Notes: generated from the letters alone by a model not told the origin. Positions 34,325 to 45,277 are shown, numbered from the stretch's first letter. The stretch: 64,000 bases of DNA from Candidatus Amulumruptor caecigallinarius (GCA_023665605.1 JAMPDP010000001.1:597377-661376), one strand, 5' to 3'. Translations and numbers: made by a program.

Positions 34325-36970
34325 TCAGCGGATTACCAGGAGCTTGGCAGCAACCTTCCCCTTGGGGCCGGAGTCGTCGGCGGTCTGAGAGGGGCATATG
34401 TAGTAGACACCGCTCTTCACCGGGGCTCCGCCGAGGTCGCGGAGGTTCCAGCGGAAAGTGCCGCCCAGGGATGTGCCGGAGTGCACGAGGTTGCCCATGG
34501 CATCCACCACCTTGACGAGCGAGGCGTTCATCAGGCCATCCACAGTGACCATACCATTATAGCCGGGACGTACGGGGTTGGGATACACGCGCACATCGTC
34601 GAAGTCATCATGGCCGGGGCTCTGCTCCGAAGCGTAGACCCCCATGCCCCATGCCCCGCCCACATATACCTTGTTGGTGAGGGGGTCAAGAGCGAGGGCC
34701 GAGACGTAGTTGGAGGGGAGGGGTGAGTTGTCAGTGGTGAACTGTTCGACAATCTCGTCATACTCCGGAGAGATAACCGACACGCCGGAGCCCTCGGTGG
34801 ATACCCACATACGTCCTGCGGAGTCAAAGTCGATGGATGAAACCGCCACATTGTTGAGCAGGTAGGAGGCCGTGCCGGTGCCGTCGTTGTTGTTGACCTT
34901 AAAGCGGCGCACGCGGTCACGCGCGGGGTCGAAGGTAGCGGGGTTGGGGATGGCGAAAAAGCCGTTGCGCGACGCTATGATGAGCTGCCCATTGGGGTCC
35001 TCGGCAGCTGCAGTGACTAACTGCATATTAATGACGTTGCCGTCCTGATCATATACGTTGGAGAAGCCCACACCGCCGGAAGCGTTGACATCAGAGGGGT
35101 TGGAGCCGTAGCGATATATGTAGAAGTTATCAATGGTGTACTTACCCCCTACGGCTATGCAGTTGGAGCGTGGGAGCATACGGAGGAAGCCGTCCACGTC
35201 GCAGTTGAAGGAGGCGGGGAGCAGGTATGAGCCGTCAGAGCGGGTCGTCAACCAGTCAGATTTGGATATGGAAGCCGCCGGGAGCGACACCTTGGCCGCC
35301 GGGAGCATCATAAGCTGCGGGCCTACCTTGCTGTCACCGGGAGCCGCATTGCTGAGTAGCACCCAGAGGTTGCCGGCAGAGTCGAAGCACACATCCTGTA
35401 TGCGCTGGCCGTAGGCCCCGGTGGCGGGGAGATTGTCAACGGTTGGCTTGTAAGAGACGGCATCAGACGTTCCTGCAAACACTGCCTCGGCCACGCGTCC
35501 ACGGATGCGGAACAACCCCTCGGTGTTTGTGGCCACCCACATCTGATCCGGGTCAAGAGGATTCTGAGCCACACCGAGGGGTGCGGTGATGACATCGCCG
35601 TAACGGTTGCGCGTGTCAGCCGTAGTGGCCTGATATACAACTCTGGACACCGCCATCAGGTCATCAGAGGCTGAGGGAGTGAAGTCAGAGACATTGCCGT
35701 CAGCCACAATGTCGATGAAACAGGGGGTATAGGAGCCGTAAGCCCAGAAGCCGCCCATACTCTCCAGTTGGAGCGGTTCGGCCATAGCCCCGGAGCCGGA
35801 GAGGACACCCTCGGAGTTAGCACGGGTGTAGATGATGATGGCATCGCGGGCAGCGTTGGGGGTCATTCGGCTGACGTTGACGACCGAACGCACGTCGGGG
35901 CGATGTGCACCTTCGAGGAGCACCGGCGGCTTCTGCGAGAGGTCATAGTGGAGGATACCGTCGGGGGTGGCAATCCACGTGTGTCGCAGGGCATCGGTGG
36001 AGCTTATGGTGGAGAAGCGCGTCAGGGACTCGGGGTAGTTGCCGGCAGCTCCCCAGCCACCACCCTCGTTGAAGCGGGCGATGAGGCTTGACGACAGCGG
36101 GAGGTAGAGCATATCGGTGTCAAACCAGGGGTCGACATTCTTGCGGAGATAGTTGCCGGGAATCACGCTGTCCACCATCTTGCCGGTGTAGCCCCAGGGG
36201 AGCTCCACCTTGTGAATACGTCGGGCGCCGGAAGCAGTAGCACTCTCCGCAGCAATGACATCAGCTCCGACGCGGTAGATGCGGGTGGCCGGAGAAGCCC
36301 CATTGTCGGCGGCGATGCGGCCCACGTAAGTGAACTTGTCGGTCTCACGATAAGAGTGTGCCGGGTCGGCAGGCTCCGAGGAGTATAGATGGCCGCCGGT
36401 GAAGAGAGCCATCAGGCGATCTCCGGCCTTGACGAGCGAGAGTGGGCCGCCGTTGACGTTGCCGTCAGCCCCGCCGCGATATTGGCCCGATTCAGCTACA
36501 CGTCCGGTGTCGCAGTTGAGCACCACGAGGCCGAAGTCTGTGGAGATGTATGCCTTGGAGCCGATGAAAGCGATGTCGCGAATCTCGCGTGTGCCGGCTA
36601 TCTGAGCGTCGCGTATGGCCGAGACAGCGGTGACAGAGCCGTCAGGATTGATGACATCAAGGTTGGCATCATCATAGACCACAATGAGGTAACGCGAATC
36701 GGGGTCGCCAAAGAGGCCTGTGGCGCGGACGCCGCTAAGCTGTGCATCAGGGGTGAGGGCTACGGTCTCCTGCGTGGAGGGGTTGTAGGTGAAGATGTTG
36801 ATGCCGGAGAGGTAATATATCTTGTCGCCCACGGGGTGAATGGCCGTGGTGCGTCCGCCCTCGAAAGCCGGTGGAAATGCCCACTGCCCCGTGACGAGCT
36901 GTGCACGGGAGGAGAGGCCGGCGGCCAGAGCGGTAATTATAAATGCAATGACGGAGAGCGCTTTACGCAT
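34325..36970 (-). CDS. PorZ-like secreted beta-propeller protein (copy B)
   Basis: 881 residues with a signal peptide (RKALSVIAFIITALAAGLSSRAQ). Repeated blades of the two-component-regulator-propeller kind run through most of the length (IHPVGDKIYYLSGINIFTYNPST, FDSAGRMWVSTEGSGVSVI, NSPLPSNYVSALALDP). The C-terminal 85 residues form a type IX-like domain beginning DVRVYPNPVRPGYNG and ending GVYYICPS...KLLVIR. This architecture matches PorZ, a surface component of the type IX secretion sortase complex. It could equally be another propeller lipoprotein-like family. No other secretion-system gene is present here. A related gene lies at 37763. Confidence 0.72.
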   Translation of the reverse strand: MRKALSVIAFIITALAAGLSSRAQLVTGQWAFPPAFEGGRTTAIHPVGDKIYYLSGINIFTYNPSTQETVALTPDAQLSGVRATGLFGDPDSRYLIVVYDDANLDVINPDGSVTAVSAIRDAQIAGTREIRDIAFIGSKAYISTDFGLVVLNCDTGRVAESGQYRGGADGNVNGGPLSLVKAGDRLMALFTGGHLYSSEPADPAHSYRETDKFTYVGRIAADNGASPATRIYRVGADVIAAESATASGARRIHKVELPWGYTGKMVDSVIPGNYLRKNVDPWFDTDMLYLPLSSSLIARFNEGGGWGAAGNYPESLTRFSTISSTDALRHTWIATPDGILHYDLSQKPPVLLEGAHRPDVRSVVNVSRMTPNAARDAIIIYTRANSEGVLSGSGAMAEPLQLESMGGFWAYGSYTPCFIDIVADGNVSDFTPSASDDLMAVSRVVYQATTADTRNRYGDVITAPLGVAQNPLDPDQMWVATNTEGLFRIRGRVAEAVFAGTSDAVSYKPTVDNLPATGAYGQRIQDVCFDSAGNLWVLLSNAAPGDSKVGPQLMMLPAAKVSLPAASISKSDWLTTRSDGSYLLPASFNCDVDGFLRMLPRSNCIAVGGKYTIDNFYIYRYGSNPSDVNASGGVGFSNVYDQDGNVINMQLVTAAAEDPNGQLIIASRNGFFAIPNPATFDPARDRVRRFKVNNNDGTGTASYLLNNVAVSSIDFDSAGRMWVSTEGSGVSVISPEYDEIVEQFTTDNSPLPSNYVSALALDPLTNKVYVGGAWGMGVYASEQSPGHDDFDDVRVYPNPVRPGYNGMVTVDGLMNASLVKVVDAMGNLVHSGTSLGGTFRWNLRDLGGAPVKSGVYYICPSQTADDSGPKGKVAAKLLVIR

Positions 36971-37054
36971 CAGTCGTGTGAAATGTGAAGGGGAGTGAGA
37001 TAATGATTGGAGAGGAAGATAGAGACGGCTGAGAAGCGGCTGCCGCTGGATATG

Positions 37055-37606
37055 TCAGAGCATCCGCAGGGAGCTGAGGTGGCTCATCACCTCCATACGC
37101 GACATGGCGCGCGCTGCCATCAGAGCTTCGGCGAGCTCCGAAGCTACGGAGCGGACGCCCCGGTGCAGAAACACCCGCGAGAACTTCTCGTAGTTGTTGT
37201 CGAAGAGCGAGTTGGCCTCCTCGGGTTCGAGGGAGCAGGAAGTGGTGCCTTCCTCCACCACCACGCCGCGGAGGTAGTCACGCTCCTCATCGGCGGGCAT
37301 GGCCCCCCGGCCAATGATGCGCCGGCAGAGGACGTTGCCCACGAGCATACCCGCGGTGAGGTTGAAGTTGCCCAGGAGGCGTCGCCATGCAGCGCTGGCC
37401 ATCAATCGGGGGTTGCCCTCGAAGTAATATTCGGGCATGAACTCCACCATATCGTCAGGTTCGGCATCAATGTTGAGCCCTGCAAGCATATTCTCGCCGC
37501 CGAGCACCATCATGGCCACGGCCATGCCTGATGCGCCGAGAGAGCGGTCAAGGTCATCGGAGTAGCGGAGGGCTACGATGGTGTCGGAGTGTGTGTCGTT
37601 TGTCAT
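37055..37606 (-). CDS. Hypothetical protein between the two propeller genes
   Basis: 183 residues, no signal peptide or membrane helix, acidic and probably helical. The segment VALRYSDDLDRSLGASGMAVAMMVLGGENML looks globular, and there is a tryptophan-containing middle (SAAWRRLLGNFNLTAGMLVG). No motif is recognised. It is oriented with both propeller genes, with gaps of 84 and 156 nt, so it may share their regulation. Confidence 0.7.
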   Translation of the reverse strand: MTNDTHSDTIVALRYSDDLDRSLGASGMAVAMMVLGGENMLAGLNIDAEPDDMVEFMPEYYFEGNPRLMASAAWRRLLGNFNLTAGMLVGNVLCRRIIGRGAMPADEERDYLRGVVVEEGTTSCSLEPEEANSLFDNNYEKFSRVFLHRGVRSVASELAEALMAARAMSRMEVMSHLSSLRML

Positions 37607-37720
37607 ATATCAGAATCAGTCAGGCTTCGTGTTGCGTCCAAACTGCTTAGGTGCCGGCTTCTCAGAGATGGCCGGAGGTGTGTGTGGGGCCGTTTGATCA
37701 CAACTCCTTGAATAAACGCC

Positions 37721-37749
37721 GCCGGAGGGGCTAAAGTTGCCTCTCCGGC
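37721..37749 (-). terminator. Hairpin after propeller copy A
   Basis: GCCGGAGGGGC (37721-37731) and GCCTCTCCGGC (37739-37749) form an 11-bp stem with one mismatch and a 7-nt loop, 14 nt beyond the stop of the upstream minus-strand gene. There is no T-run, so it is only terminator-like. Confidence 0.4.
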
Positions 37750-37762
37750 AAGCGGAAGATGG

Positions 37763-40504
37763 TCAGTCGATAATCACAATCTTGGCCACGGGCCTCAGCG
37801 GTGAGCCGGCGTGCACATAGTAGGTGCCGGGGCCGGGACGCGAGCCGTCGGCTGCGGAGAGGCCGTCCCAGATGAGTGCGCCGCCGGCGGCAGTGCCGTC
37901 GAAGAGCACCGTGCCCTTGGTCGGGTCAGGGAGAGTGGAGATGCGCACCGGAGCATCAGCCGTGAGGTTGGCGATGGTGAAGTGGCCGGTGTATGCGGCA
38001 GGCGTGGCCGAGGGTGTCACCGTCACGTTGTCAAGGTCAGCCGCGGCGGCCGCCTTGCCGGGAGTGAGGGAGTAGAGGCCGTGGCGTGTGCCCACATGCA
38101 CGGTGCCGTCGGCAAGGACGCACACAGCACCGAGCATATCGGAGGGGAGTGGCGAGTTGGAGGAGTCGTAGTGGTCAAGCACCTTGGTGCCGTCAGCAGA
38201 GAGCTGATAGAGGCCGGAGGTCTGCGTCGCGGCCCATATGGTGCCGTCCGGGGCCTCGCTGAGAGCCACAATCTCCTCGCCGGTGAGCATATCGGGGGCG
38301 CCGGAGTCGGTGATGCTCCCCTCCCCTACTTTCACGACATCAAGCACAGAGTCGCCGTCGGCAAGGCGGGAGAAGTCGTTGACGTAGCCGAAGAAGCGGT
38401 CAGTCTGAATCCAGAGCCGTCCTTTGGAGTCGGAATAGAGAGCGTTGGTGAATTCGAGCGACACGAGCTCGCCAAACTGCGTGCGGAGGCTCTCGATGAC
38501 CCAAGCCTGATCGGTGGAGGTGTCACCGCCGGTGCCGTTGCGCTTGTAGACGAGCATACCGCCGACGCCGCGCTGCGGGTTGACAGCGAGATACTTGCCA
38601 TGGTCAGTGTTGACAAACCAAAGCTGGGCATCAAGCTTCACGAGCCAGTCGGAGAAGGAAGGCTGCACGGCGGGGTCAATCCAGTCATCGAGGGTGAAGT
38701 TGCCGGAGGCCACCTTGTCGGCGGGGAGCATATTGAGTGAGCGGCGGCGGTCGGGCCCGTTTACGCCGGTGCTGCTCCAGCAGTCCACACCGATAATCCA
38801 GAGGTTGCCCTCGTCATCGAATCGCACATCCTTCTGCTGGTTGTACCAGCCGCCGGAGAGCACATTGTTGAGACGGTTGGAGTAGATGGTCTGCGTGAGG
38901 TTGCCGTCGGCATCATAGCGCATGCGGTAGAGGCCCTCGTTGACGGTGGCCACCCATATGTCAGGGGTTTCGCTCTTGGGGTTGGCGGCTATGGCGTTGG
39001 GTGAGATGATGGGTTGCTGATTCATCACCTCGTAGATGATACGGGTGTAGGGCCAGATGTTGTTGCTATTGGTGATGTCGGTGTTGCCCTGCTTTGTGAA
39101 GGCCTCCTTGGGGGAATAGTCCGTGAACGTGCCATCCTTGTAGAGGTTGACGTAGCCGGCCACGAAGAATGCCGGCTCCACACCGAGGAGCACGTTGTTG
39201 GCGTTGATGTACTGACCGGGATAGAGGATGGCCATGATGTCGTAGAACGGCTCAACGTCAGGGTTATAGAACTTTCCGGCGTTCTGGAGGTAATTGTTGG
39301 TGTCGGAACGCGAGGTGATGAGCAGTCCTGTGCCGTCAGGGGTGGGACGGAGCATGGATATGTTACCCACGGTGGTGTGAGCCCCGGCGTAGGCTGTCTG
39401 CTCCGGGGTGACGGTCATGGTACGTGAACCGTCGGCGGCATACTCATAACCGGCGAGGCCGTTCTCGTCAGCAATCCAGACGGTAGATGCGTAGGGCGAA
39501 GTAGAGACGGTGGTGAACTTGGGGTTGGTGACGTCAAAGAGCTGACGTGTGGCGGTGACACCGGCGGTGGGGCTGGCGTAGTCGTAGAGGTTGATGACAT
39601 TCTCGCCCGAGGGCTTGTACATCATGTAGAGTGAGCCGCCGGCCATCCATGCGCGCTGGAATCGCTGTGCGTCGGTACCCTTGCCGCTCATGGTATAGGT
39701 CTTGGTGGCGTTGTCGGGCCAGATGACAGGGTAGTTTGTGGCGAGCACGCCGTTGCCCTTGGTGTGCTCCACCATGATGGTGGAGGAGTCAAGGGCAAGG
39801 AGGCCGGTGATGCGGTGGGTGGATGCCACCTTGGCGTCATAGAAAGCTGTGCCCGAGAACTTACTCCATGCCGCGGGGCTGGAGAAGTCGGCGGTGAGGG
39901 GGGCACCGTAGATGTAGGGATAGGGGTTCCAGCAGGCGTAGATCCAGTCACCGAGAATCACGATGTTCGAGGGGCCGCCGTTGGGGCCTTCGTTACCGGC
40001 AGTGATGGAGGGGTATACGAACGACTGCTTCAGCCGGCCGGTGGCGGGGTCAACGATGGCCATGCCGTAGTCGACGGCCACGTAGAGGTCGTCGTCCCGG
40101 AACGCCACGTCGTTGATGGTGAAACCTCGTGATGCGCGCACCTTGGCCACATCGTTGACGGGCACCACGGTGCCGTCATCGTGAATCACGTTGAGGAGGC
40201 CGTCAACCATAGCGGCCACGAGATAACCCTTGTCGGCGTTATAGCGGATGAAGCGGGTATAGTCAGTGTTGAGGCCCCGGTCAATGCCATAAATAGCCAC
40301 GTCGCCGGTGGCACGGTCATAGCGGTGGAGGGAGCCGCCGCCTATGTACCAGAGGGCATCGGGCGACTCGGCAATCTGGGTCACCGATGACGGACGGCTC
40401 ACGGGAGTGTGAGTCCATAAGCCCTTGACGGCGTTGGCACCGTCAGCCTGGAGAGTGGCAGCAAGGATGCAGAGGCCCGCGGCGATGGTCTTGAGGAGAT
40501 TCAT
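37763..40504 (-). CDS. PorZ-like secreted beta-propeller protein (copy A)
   Basis: 913 residues, signal peptide MNLLKTIAAGLCILAATLQADGA. Propeller blades recur: RPSSVTQIAESPDALWYIGGGSLHRYD, DDEGNLWIIGVDCW, SDSKGRLWIQTD, SEAPDGTIWAATQTSGLYQLSADG, and NSPLPSDMLGAVCVLADGTVHVGTRHGLYSLTPG. It ends with a C-terminal beta domain (ATPAAYTGHFTIANLTADAPVRI ... GTYYVHAGSPLRPVAKIVIID). Same architecture as the gene at 34325 but clearly divergent, so an old duplication. Function by analogy only: PorZ-type or glycan/envelope-associated propeller. Confidence 0.72.
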   Translation of the reverse strand: MNLLKTIAAGLCILAATLQADGANAVKGLWTHTPVSRPSSVTQIAESPDALWYIGGGSLHRYDRATGDVAIYGIDRGLNTDYTRFIRYNADKGYLVAAMVDGLLNVIHDDGTVVPVNDVAKVRASRGFTINDVAFRDDDLYVAVDYGMAIVDPATGRLKQSFVYPSITAGNEGPNGGPSNIVILGDWIYACWNPYPYIYGAPLTADFSSPAAWSKFSGTAFYDAKVASTHRITGLLALDSSTIMVEHTKGNGVLATNYPVIWPDNATKTYTMSGKGTDAQRFQRAWMAGGSLYMMYKPSGENVINLYDYASPTAGVTATRQLFDVTNPKFTTVSTSPYASTVWIADENGLAGYEYAADGSRTMTVTPEQTAYAGAHTTVGNISMLRPTPDGTGLLITSRSDTNNYLQNAGKFYNPDVEPFYDIMAILYPGQYINANNVLLGVEPAFFVAGYVNLYKDGTFTDYSPKEAFTKQGNTDITNSNNIWPYTRIIYEVMNQQPIISPNAIAANPKSETPDIWVATVNEGLYRMRYDADGNLTQTIYSNRLNNVLSGGWYNQQKDVRFDDEGNLWIIGVDCWSSTGVNGPDRRRSLNMLPADKVASGNFTLDDWIDPAVQPSFSDWLVKLDAQLWFVNTDHGKYLAVNPQRGVGGMLVYKRNGTGGDTSTDQAWVIESLRTQFGELVSLEFTNALYSDSKGRLWIQTDRFFGYVNDFSRLADGDSVLDVVKVGEGSITDSGAPDMLTGEEIVALSEAPDGTIWAATQTSGLYQLSADGTKVLDHYDSSNSPLPSDMLGAVCVLADGTVHVGTRHGLYSLTPGKAAAAADLDNVTVTPSATPAAYTGHFTIANLTADAPVRISTLPDPTKGTVLFDGTAAGGALIWDGLSAADGSRPGPGTYYVHAGSPLRPVAKIVIID

Positions 40505-40639
40505 TGGCGTGTCAGGATGGATATAAAGGTTGATGGAGAGAGGGGTGTGATTGGTGGTGATTGGTGCGTCGGAGTGACAATGACTGTGACGGTGGAGAGA
40601 GTGGCGGGGACCGGGAGAGAGAGAGTCGGTCGGGGAGGC

Positions 40640-41221
40640 TCAGCGGTCAAGGTAGCTCAGGAGGGAGGCAGTGGCGCGTGCGCGGTGGCTGATGGCGTTC
40701 TTCTCGTCGGGTGACATCCGGGCGAAAGTCTCCGTATAGCCCGCGGGGCGGAAGACGGGGTCGTAGCCGAATCCGCCGTCGCCATCGGGGGCGGTGAGAA
40801 TTTCGCCCTCGACGGAGCCGGTGAAGCAACGCACGTCAGGACCCTCGGTGAGAGCGATGACCGTGCGGAAGCGTGCCGAGCGATTGGCCACGCCGTCGAG
40901 GCGGCTCAGGAGCAGACGCATATTGGCCTCTGCGTCATGGTCGGGGCCGGCATAGCGCGCGCTGCGCACCCCCGGCTCCCCGCCGAGGGCATCGACCATC
41001 AGGCCGGTGTCGTCGGCTATGCAGTCATGTCCGTAGCGCTCCTTGACCCACATGGCCTTCTGACGGGCGTTTTCCTCGAGGGTATCTCCGGTTTCGGGAA
41101 TCTCCTCGGTGCAACCCAAGTCTTTGAGTCCAAGCAGATTGAAGCGGTCGCCGAGAATACGTCGAAACTCGGAGAGCTTGTGGCTGTTGCCGGTGGCTAC
41201 AATCAGTGTGGGGAGGGTCAT
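40640..41221 (-). CDS. rdgB: Non-canonical purine NTP pyrophosphatase (RdgB/HAM1)
   Basis: 193 residues from ATG 41221 (MTLPTLIVATGNSHKLSEFRRIL), the standard RdgB start; in-frame ATGs further up lengthen it without homology. Hydrolyses ITP, dITP and XTP to monophosphates to keep them out of DNA. Seen: the TGNSHKLSEF substrate loop, IADDTGLMVDALGGEPGVRSARYAG with the catalytic Asp, GFGYDPVFRP, and TFARMSPDEKNAISHRARA. It lies between leuS and propeller copy A, same strand. Confidence 0.95.
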   Translation of the reverse strand: MTLPTLIVATGNSHKLSEFRRILGDRFNLLGLKDLGCTEEIPETGDTLEENARQKAMWVKERYGHDCIADDTGLMVDALGGEPGVRSARYAGPDHDAEANMRLLLSRLDGVANRSARFRTVIALTEGPDVRCFTGSVEGEILTAPDGDGGFGYDPVFRPAGYTETFARMSPDEKNAISHRARATASLLSYLDR

Positions 41222-41322
41222 AGCTACTATATAACGTGATAACGGGTCAATATATTGCATTGGTGGCCGCACGGGGTCCGATGAGGGAACGGCGGCCGCC
41301 AATGTCAGAGGCGAGGCGCGGG

Positions 41323-44097
41323 TCAGCCCACTACCACGTTGACAATCTTGCCGGGCACGACGATGACCTTCTTCACCGTCTTGCCGTCAGTCCACTTGGC
41401 CGCGGCCTCGTTGGCGAGGGCCAGCTTCTCGACCTCATCGGCGGGCATGTCCACGGGCACCTCGATGTTGTAGCGGGGCTTGCCGTTGAACGACACCGCC
41501 ATGCGTACGTTGCTCTCCACCAGCGCGTTCTCGTCCCAGTCAGGCCACGTGGCCAGGGTGACGGTGCCTGTGTGGCCCAGGGCAGAGTGCCAGAGCTCCT
41601 CGGCGATGTGGGGGGCGAAGGGAGCGAGGACTATGAGCAGCGGCTCCAGCACAGAGCGCGAGTGGCACTTCTGCGAGGTTAGCTCGTTGACGCAGATCAT
41701 GAATGCCGCCACGGAGGTGTTGAATGAGAAAGCCTCGATGTCAGCAGTGACCTTCTTGATGAGACGGTTGATGCTCTTGAGGCTGTCGGCGGAGGGGGTG
41801 GAGTCATCCACAAGACAAGTGTCGCCCTTGTAGAACTGGGCCCAGAGCTTCTTGAGGAAGCGGTTCACGCCGTCGATGCCGTTGGTGTCCCAGGGCTTGC
41901 TCTGCTCCAGAGGGCCGAGGAACATCTCGTAGAGGCGAAGCGTGTCGGCACCGTAGCGCTCCACGATGTCATCAGGGTTGACCACGTTGAACATGGACTT
42001 GGACATCTTCTCCACCGCCCAGCCGCACACATACTTGCCATCTTCGAGGATGAACTCGGCGGTGGCAAACTCCGGGCGCCATGCCTTGAAGGCCTCGGTG
42101 TCGAGGATGTCGTTGCTCACGATGTTGACATCCACGTGGATGGGCGTTACGTCATACCGGTCCTTGAGACCGTGAGACACGAAGGTGTTGGTGTCCTTGA
42201 TGCGATAGACGAAGTTGCTGCGCCCCTGAATCATGCCCTGGTTGACGAGCTTGCGGAAGGGCTCGGGCTCGCAGACGGTGCCCAGGTCATAGAGGAACTT
42301 GTTCCAGAAGCGTGAGTAGATGAGGTGGCCTGTGGCATGCTCGGTGCCTCCGAGGTACAGGTCGACGTTGCGCCAGTATTCGTCCGCCTCCTTGCTGACC
42401 AGGGCATCCGGGTTGCGGGGGTCCATGTAGCGGAGATAGTAGGCTGAGGAGCCGGCAAATCCGGGCATGGTGTTGAGCTCGATGGGGCAGCCGTCGTCAG
42501 TAACCCATCCCTTTGCGCGGCCGAGCGGGGGCTCGCCGGTCTCGGTGGGGAGATACTTGTCTACCTCGGGGAGGCGCAGGGGGAGCTTGTCGAGGCTCAT
42601 CACCCGGGGTATGCCGTCGCGGTAATACACCGGGAAGGGCTCGCCCCAGTAGCGCTGGCGCGAGAAGATGGCGTCGCGCAGGCGGTAGTTCACCTTGACG
42701 CGGCCGATACCCTTTGCTGAGATGAACTCCTTGGCGGCCTTGATGGCATCCTTGACGTCGAGTCCGTTGAGGTCGAGCCCGGCACCGGCGGAGTTGATCA
42801 TCCGGCCGCTCTTGGCATCGAAGCTCTCGGTGGAGACGTCGGCTCCCTCTATCAAGGGAATGATGGGGAGGTCAAACTTGCGTGCGAAGGCATAGTCGCG
42901 GCTGTCATGCGCGGGCACGGCCATGATGGCCCCCGTGCCGTAGCCGGCGAGCACGTAGTCGCTTATATATATAGGTATGTTTTTGCCGGTGAGTGGGTTG
43001 ACGGCATAGCTGCCGGAGAACACGCCGGTGACTTTCTTGTCGATCATTCGCTCGCGCTCGGTCTTGTGCTTCACCTCATCGAGATAGGCATCGACGGCGG
43101 CTTTCTGCTCGGGGGTGGTGACTTGCGCCACGTATGCGCTCTCGGGGGCGAGAACCATGAAGGTGACGCCAAACACGGTGTCGGCACGGGTGGTGAAGAT
43201 TTCGAGCTCCAGGTCGCTGCCCGCCATGGGGAAGCGCATCTCTGCACCCTCGCTGCGGCCAATCCAGTTGCGCTGGGTCTCCTTGAGGGAGTCGGTCCAG
43301 TCGAGGCTGTCGAGGCCGTCGAGCAGCCGCTGGGCGTAGGCGCTGACGCGGAGGCACCACTGATACATCAGCTTCTGCTCCACGGGGTAGCCGCCGCGCA
43401 CGCTGAGGCCTTCGCTGACCTCATCGTTGGCGAGGACGGTGCCGAGCTTGGGGCACCAGTTGACCATGGTGTTGCCCAGGTAGGCTATGCGCCAGTTCAT
43501 CAGAGCGTCGCTCTTGGCCTTGTCATCCATGGCGCGCCACTGGTCGGCGGTGAATGACAGCTCGCGGGTGCCGGCGGCGTGGAGCCCTTCTGTGCCATGC
43601 TCCTCGAGGTGCTTCTCAAGGAGCGAGACGGGGAGGGCCTTGGCGGCGGCGGTGTCATAGTAGTGGCCGAACATCTCGATGAACGCCCACTGGGTCCACT
43701 TGTAATACTCGGGGTCGCAGGTGCGTATCTCGCGCTCCCAGTCGTAGCTGAAGCCGATTTTGTCGAGCTGCGAGCGGTAGCGGTTGATGTTGGCCACGGT
43801 GGTCACCTCGGGGTGCTGGCCGGTCTGGATGGCATACTGCTCGGCGGGGAGACCGTAGGCATCGTAGCCCATGGGGTGCAGCACGTTGAAACCGCGCAGA
43901 CGCTTGTAGCGCGAGAAGATGTCAGAGGCGATGTAGCCCAGAGGGTGCCCCACGTGGAGGCCGGCACCGCTGGGATAGGGGAACATATCAAGCACGTAAT
44001 ACTTCGGGCGTGAGGGGTCGATGTCTGCATGATACGTGCGGTTGTCGCGCCAGTACTGCTGCCAGCGGGCTTCTATATCTCTGTGGTTGTAGTCCAT
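41323..44097 (-). CDS. leuS: Leucyl-tRNA synthetase
   Basis: 924 residues, slightly longer than E. coli LeuS (860), as usual in Bacteroidota. Class I synthetase with HVGH at 48-51 and KMSKS near 698. A CP1 editing domain is present with the [11 protein letters not shown]-type region absent but [20 protein letters not shown] (editing pocket) and [20 protein letters not shown] intact. The zinc-finger-like insertion and the anticodon-binding helical bundle are complete, and the C-terminal extension ends [15 protein letters not shown]. Identity is certain. No clear -7 box was found just upstream; only 27 nt separate it from nadA, so they may be co-transcribed. Confidence 0.97.
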   Translation of the reverse strand: MDYNHRDIEARWQQYWRDNRTYHADIDPSRPKYYVLDMFPYPSGAGLHVGHPLGYIASDIFSRYKRLRGFNVLHPMGYDAYGLPAEQYAIQTGQHPEVTTVANINRYRSQLDKIGFSYDWEREIRTCDPEYYKWTQWAFIEMFGHYYDTAAAKALPVSLLEKHLEEHGTEGLHAAGTRELSFTADQWRAMDDKAKSDALMNWRIAYLGNTMVNWCPKLGTVLANDEVSEGLSVRGGYPVEQKLMYQWCLRVSAYAQRLLDGLDSLDWTDSLKETQRNWIGRSEGAEMRFPMAGSDLELEIFTTRADTVFGVTFMVLAPESAYVAQVTTPEQKAAVDAYLDEVKHKTERERMIDKKVTGVFSGSYAVNPLTGKNIPIYISDYVLAGYGTGAIMAVPAHDSRDYAFARKFDLPIIPLIEGADVSTESFDAKSGRMINSAGAGLDLNGLDVKDAIKAAKEFISAKGIGRVKVNYRLRDAIFSRQRYWGEPFPVYYRDGIPRVMSLDKLPLRLPEVDKYLPTETGEPPLGRAKGWVTDDGCPIELNTMPGFAGSSAYYLRYMDPRNPDALVSKEADEYWRNVDLYLGGTEHATGHLIYSRFWNKFLYDLGTVCEPEPFRKLVNQGMIQGRSNFVYRIKDTNTFVSHGLKDRYDVTPIHVDVNIVSNDILDTEAFKAWRPEFATAEFILEDGKYVCGWAVEKMSKSMFNVVNPDDIVERYGADTLRLYEMFLGPLEQSKPWDTNGIDGVNRFLKKLWAQFYKGDTCLVDDSTPSADSLKSINRLIKKVTADIEAFSFNTSVAAFMICVNELTSQKCHSRSVLEPLLIVLAPFAPHIAEELWHSALGHTGTVTLATWPDWDENALVESNVRMAVSFNGKPRYNIEVPVDMPADEVEKLALANEAAAKWTDGKTVKKVIVVPGKIVNVVVG

Positions 44098-44124
44098 TGC
44101 GTTGATTCGATTATAAGTTTATGG

Positions 44125-45102
44125 TCAGCTCATTGCGAGCATGCGCTCGATGGGACGTCGGGCTGCGGCGGCCAGCTGCGGGTCAACGATAACCTCGGGG
44201 GCTTCGTAGCGCAGGGTGTTGTAGAGCTTCTGGAGGGTGTTGAGCTTCATGAATGAGCAGTCATTGCATGCGCAGCCGGCATCCTCGGGGGGCAGGGGGA
44301 TGAATGTCTTGCCGGGGCAGCGCTTCTGCATCTCGTGGAGGATGCCGCTCTCGGTAGCCACGATAAACTCGCGTGCATCGCTCTCCTGGGCATATTCCAG
44401 CAGCGCGGCGGTGCTCCCCACCTTGTGGGCGAGGAGGCGCAGCTGCTTGCGGCACTCGGGGTGCACGAGCACCTTGGCCTCGGGGTGCGCCTTGCGGAGT
44501 TCTATGAGCTTCTCCAGCGAGAACTGCTCATGGACGTGGCACGCTCCATCCCACAGGAGCATATCGCGGCCTGTCTGTGAGTTGATGTAGTTTCCCAGGT
44601 TGCGGTCCGGGCCGAAGATGATTTTCTCATCCTCGGGGAGGGCGCTGACTATCTTGAGGGCGTTTCCGCTGGTGACAACTATGTCCGTCAGGGCCTTGAC
44701 GGCTGCGGAGGTGTTGACGTAGCTGATGACCGTGTGGCCGGGATGAGCCTCGACGAAAGCTTTGAACTCCTCCGGGGGGCAAGAGTCGGCCAGAGAGCAT
44801 CCGGCGTTGAGGTCGGGGCAGAGCACCTTCTTGTCGGGGCAGAGCACCTTGGCGGTTTCGGCCATAAAGTGAACGCCGCAGAGCACTATGACGGGGGCAT
44901 CGAGCGTGGCGGCGATGCGCGCCAGCGCCAGCGAGTCACCCACATAGTCCGCGAGGTCCTGGATTTCGCCCTTCTGGTAGTAGTGGGCCATGATGACAGC
45001 CCCCTTCTGCTGTTTGAGTCGCAGGATTTCAGCCTTCAGGTCAAGCCCCTGGGGCACCGGGGCATCCACATAACCTTTGGTCACATCGACATGAGCATCC
45101 AT
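44125..45102 (-). CDS. nadA: Quinolinate synthase A
   Basis: 325 residues from ATG 45102 ([13 protein letters not shown]). Makes quinolinate from iminoaspartate and dihydroxyacetone phosphate in NAD synthesis. The frame is open back to 45201 but crosses the -7 box, so the later ATG is correct. Iron-sulfur ligands are present: Cys in [14 protein letters not shown], Cys in VLVHPECRK, and the [14 protein letters not shown] cluster. Substrate residues [43 protein letters not shown] and HVHEQFSLE are also conserved. No nadB or nadC is in the window. Confidence 0.96.
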   Translation of the reverse strand: MDAHVDVTKGYVDAPVPQGLDLKAEILRLKQQKGAVIMAHYYQKGEIQDLADYVGDSLALARIAATLDAPVIVLCGVHFMAETAKVLCPDKKVLCPDLNAGCSLADSCPPEEFKAFVEAHPGHTVISYVNTSAAVKALTDIVVTSGNALKIVSALPEDEKIIFGPDRNLGNYINSQTGRDMLLWDGACHVHEQFSLEKLIELRKAHPEAKVLVHPECRKQLRLLAHKVGSTAALLEYAQESDAREFIVATESGILHEMQKRCPGKTFIPLPPEDAGCACNDCSFMKLNTLQKLYNTLRYEAPEVIVDPQLAAAARRPIERMLAMS

Positions 45103-45135
45103 AGCGTAAGAGCAACATTTGTGATATTCAGAGCG

Positions 45136-45143
45136 CAAAGTTA
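45136..45143 (-). promoter_or_regulatory. -7 box for nadA
   Basis: Minus strand TAACTTTG, 33 nt before the nadA ATG. It is back to back with a plus-strand box at 45156, giving a divergent promoter pair at the edge of the accessory island. Confidence 0.7.
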
Positions 45144-45155
45144 CGAAAAAAGCAG

Positions 45156-45163
45156 TAATTTTG
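45156..45163 (+). promoter_or_regulatory. -7 box leading into the glycan island
   Basis: TAATTTTG. The first well-supported start codon downstream is ATG 45278, so the leader would be about 110 nt long, C-rich, and has no further -7 box. Confidence 0.65.
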
Positions 45164-45277
45164 TGGACTGCAGACTGCCGGGTGCCCAATCCCGTCCACA
45201 TGCCGTCGCCCCCTCACCAATCCTCTCACACTCCCGCAATGCACCAATCTCCCGACAGACAGCCCAAAGTACAACTT

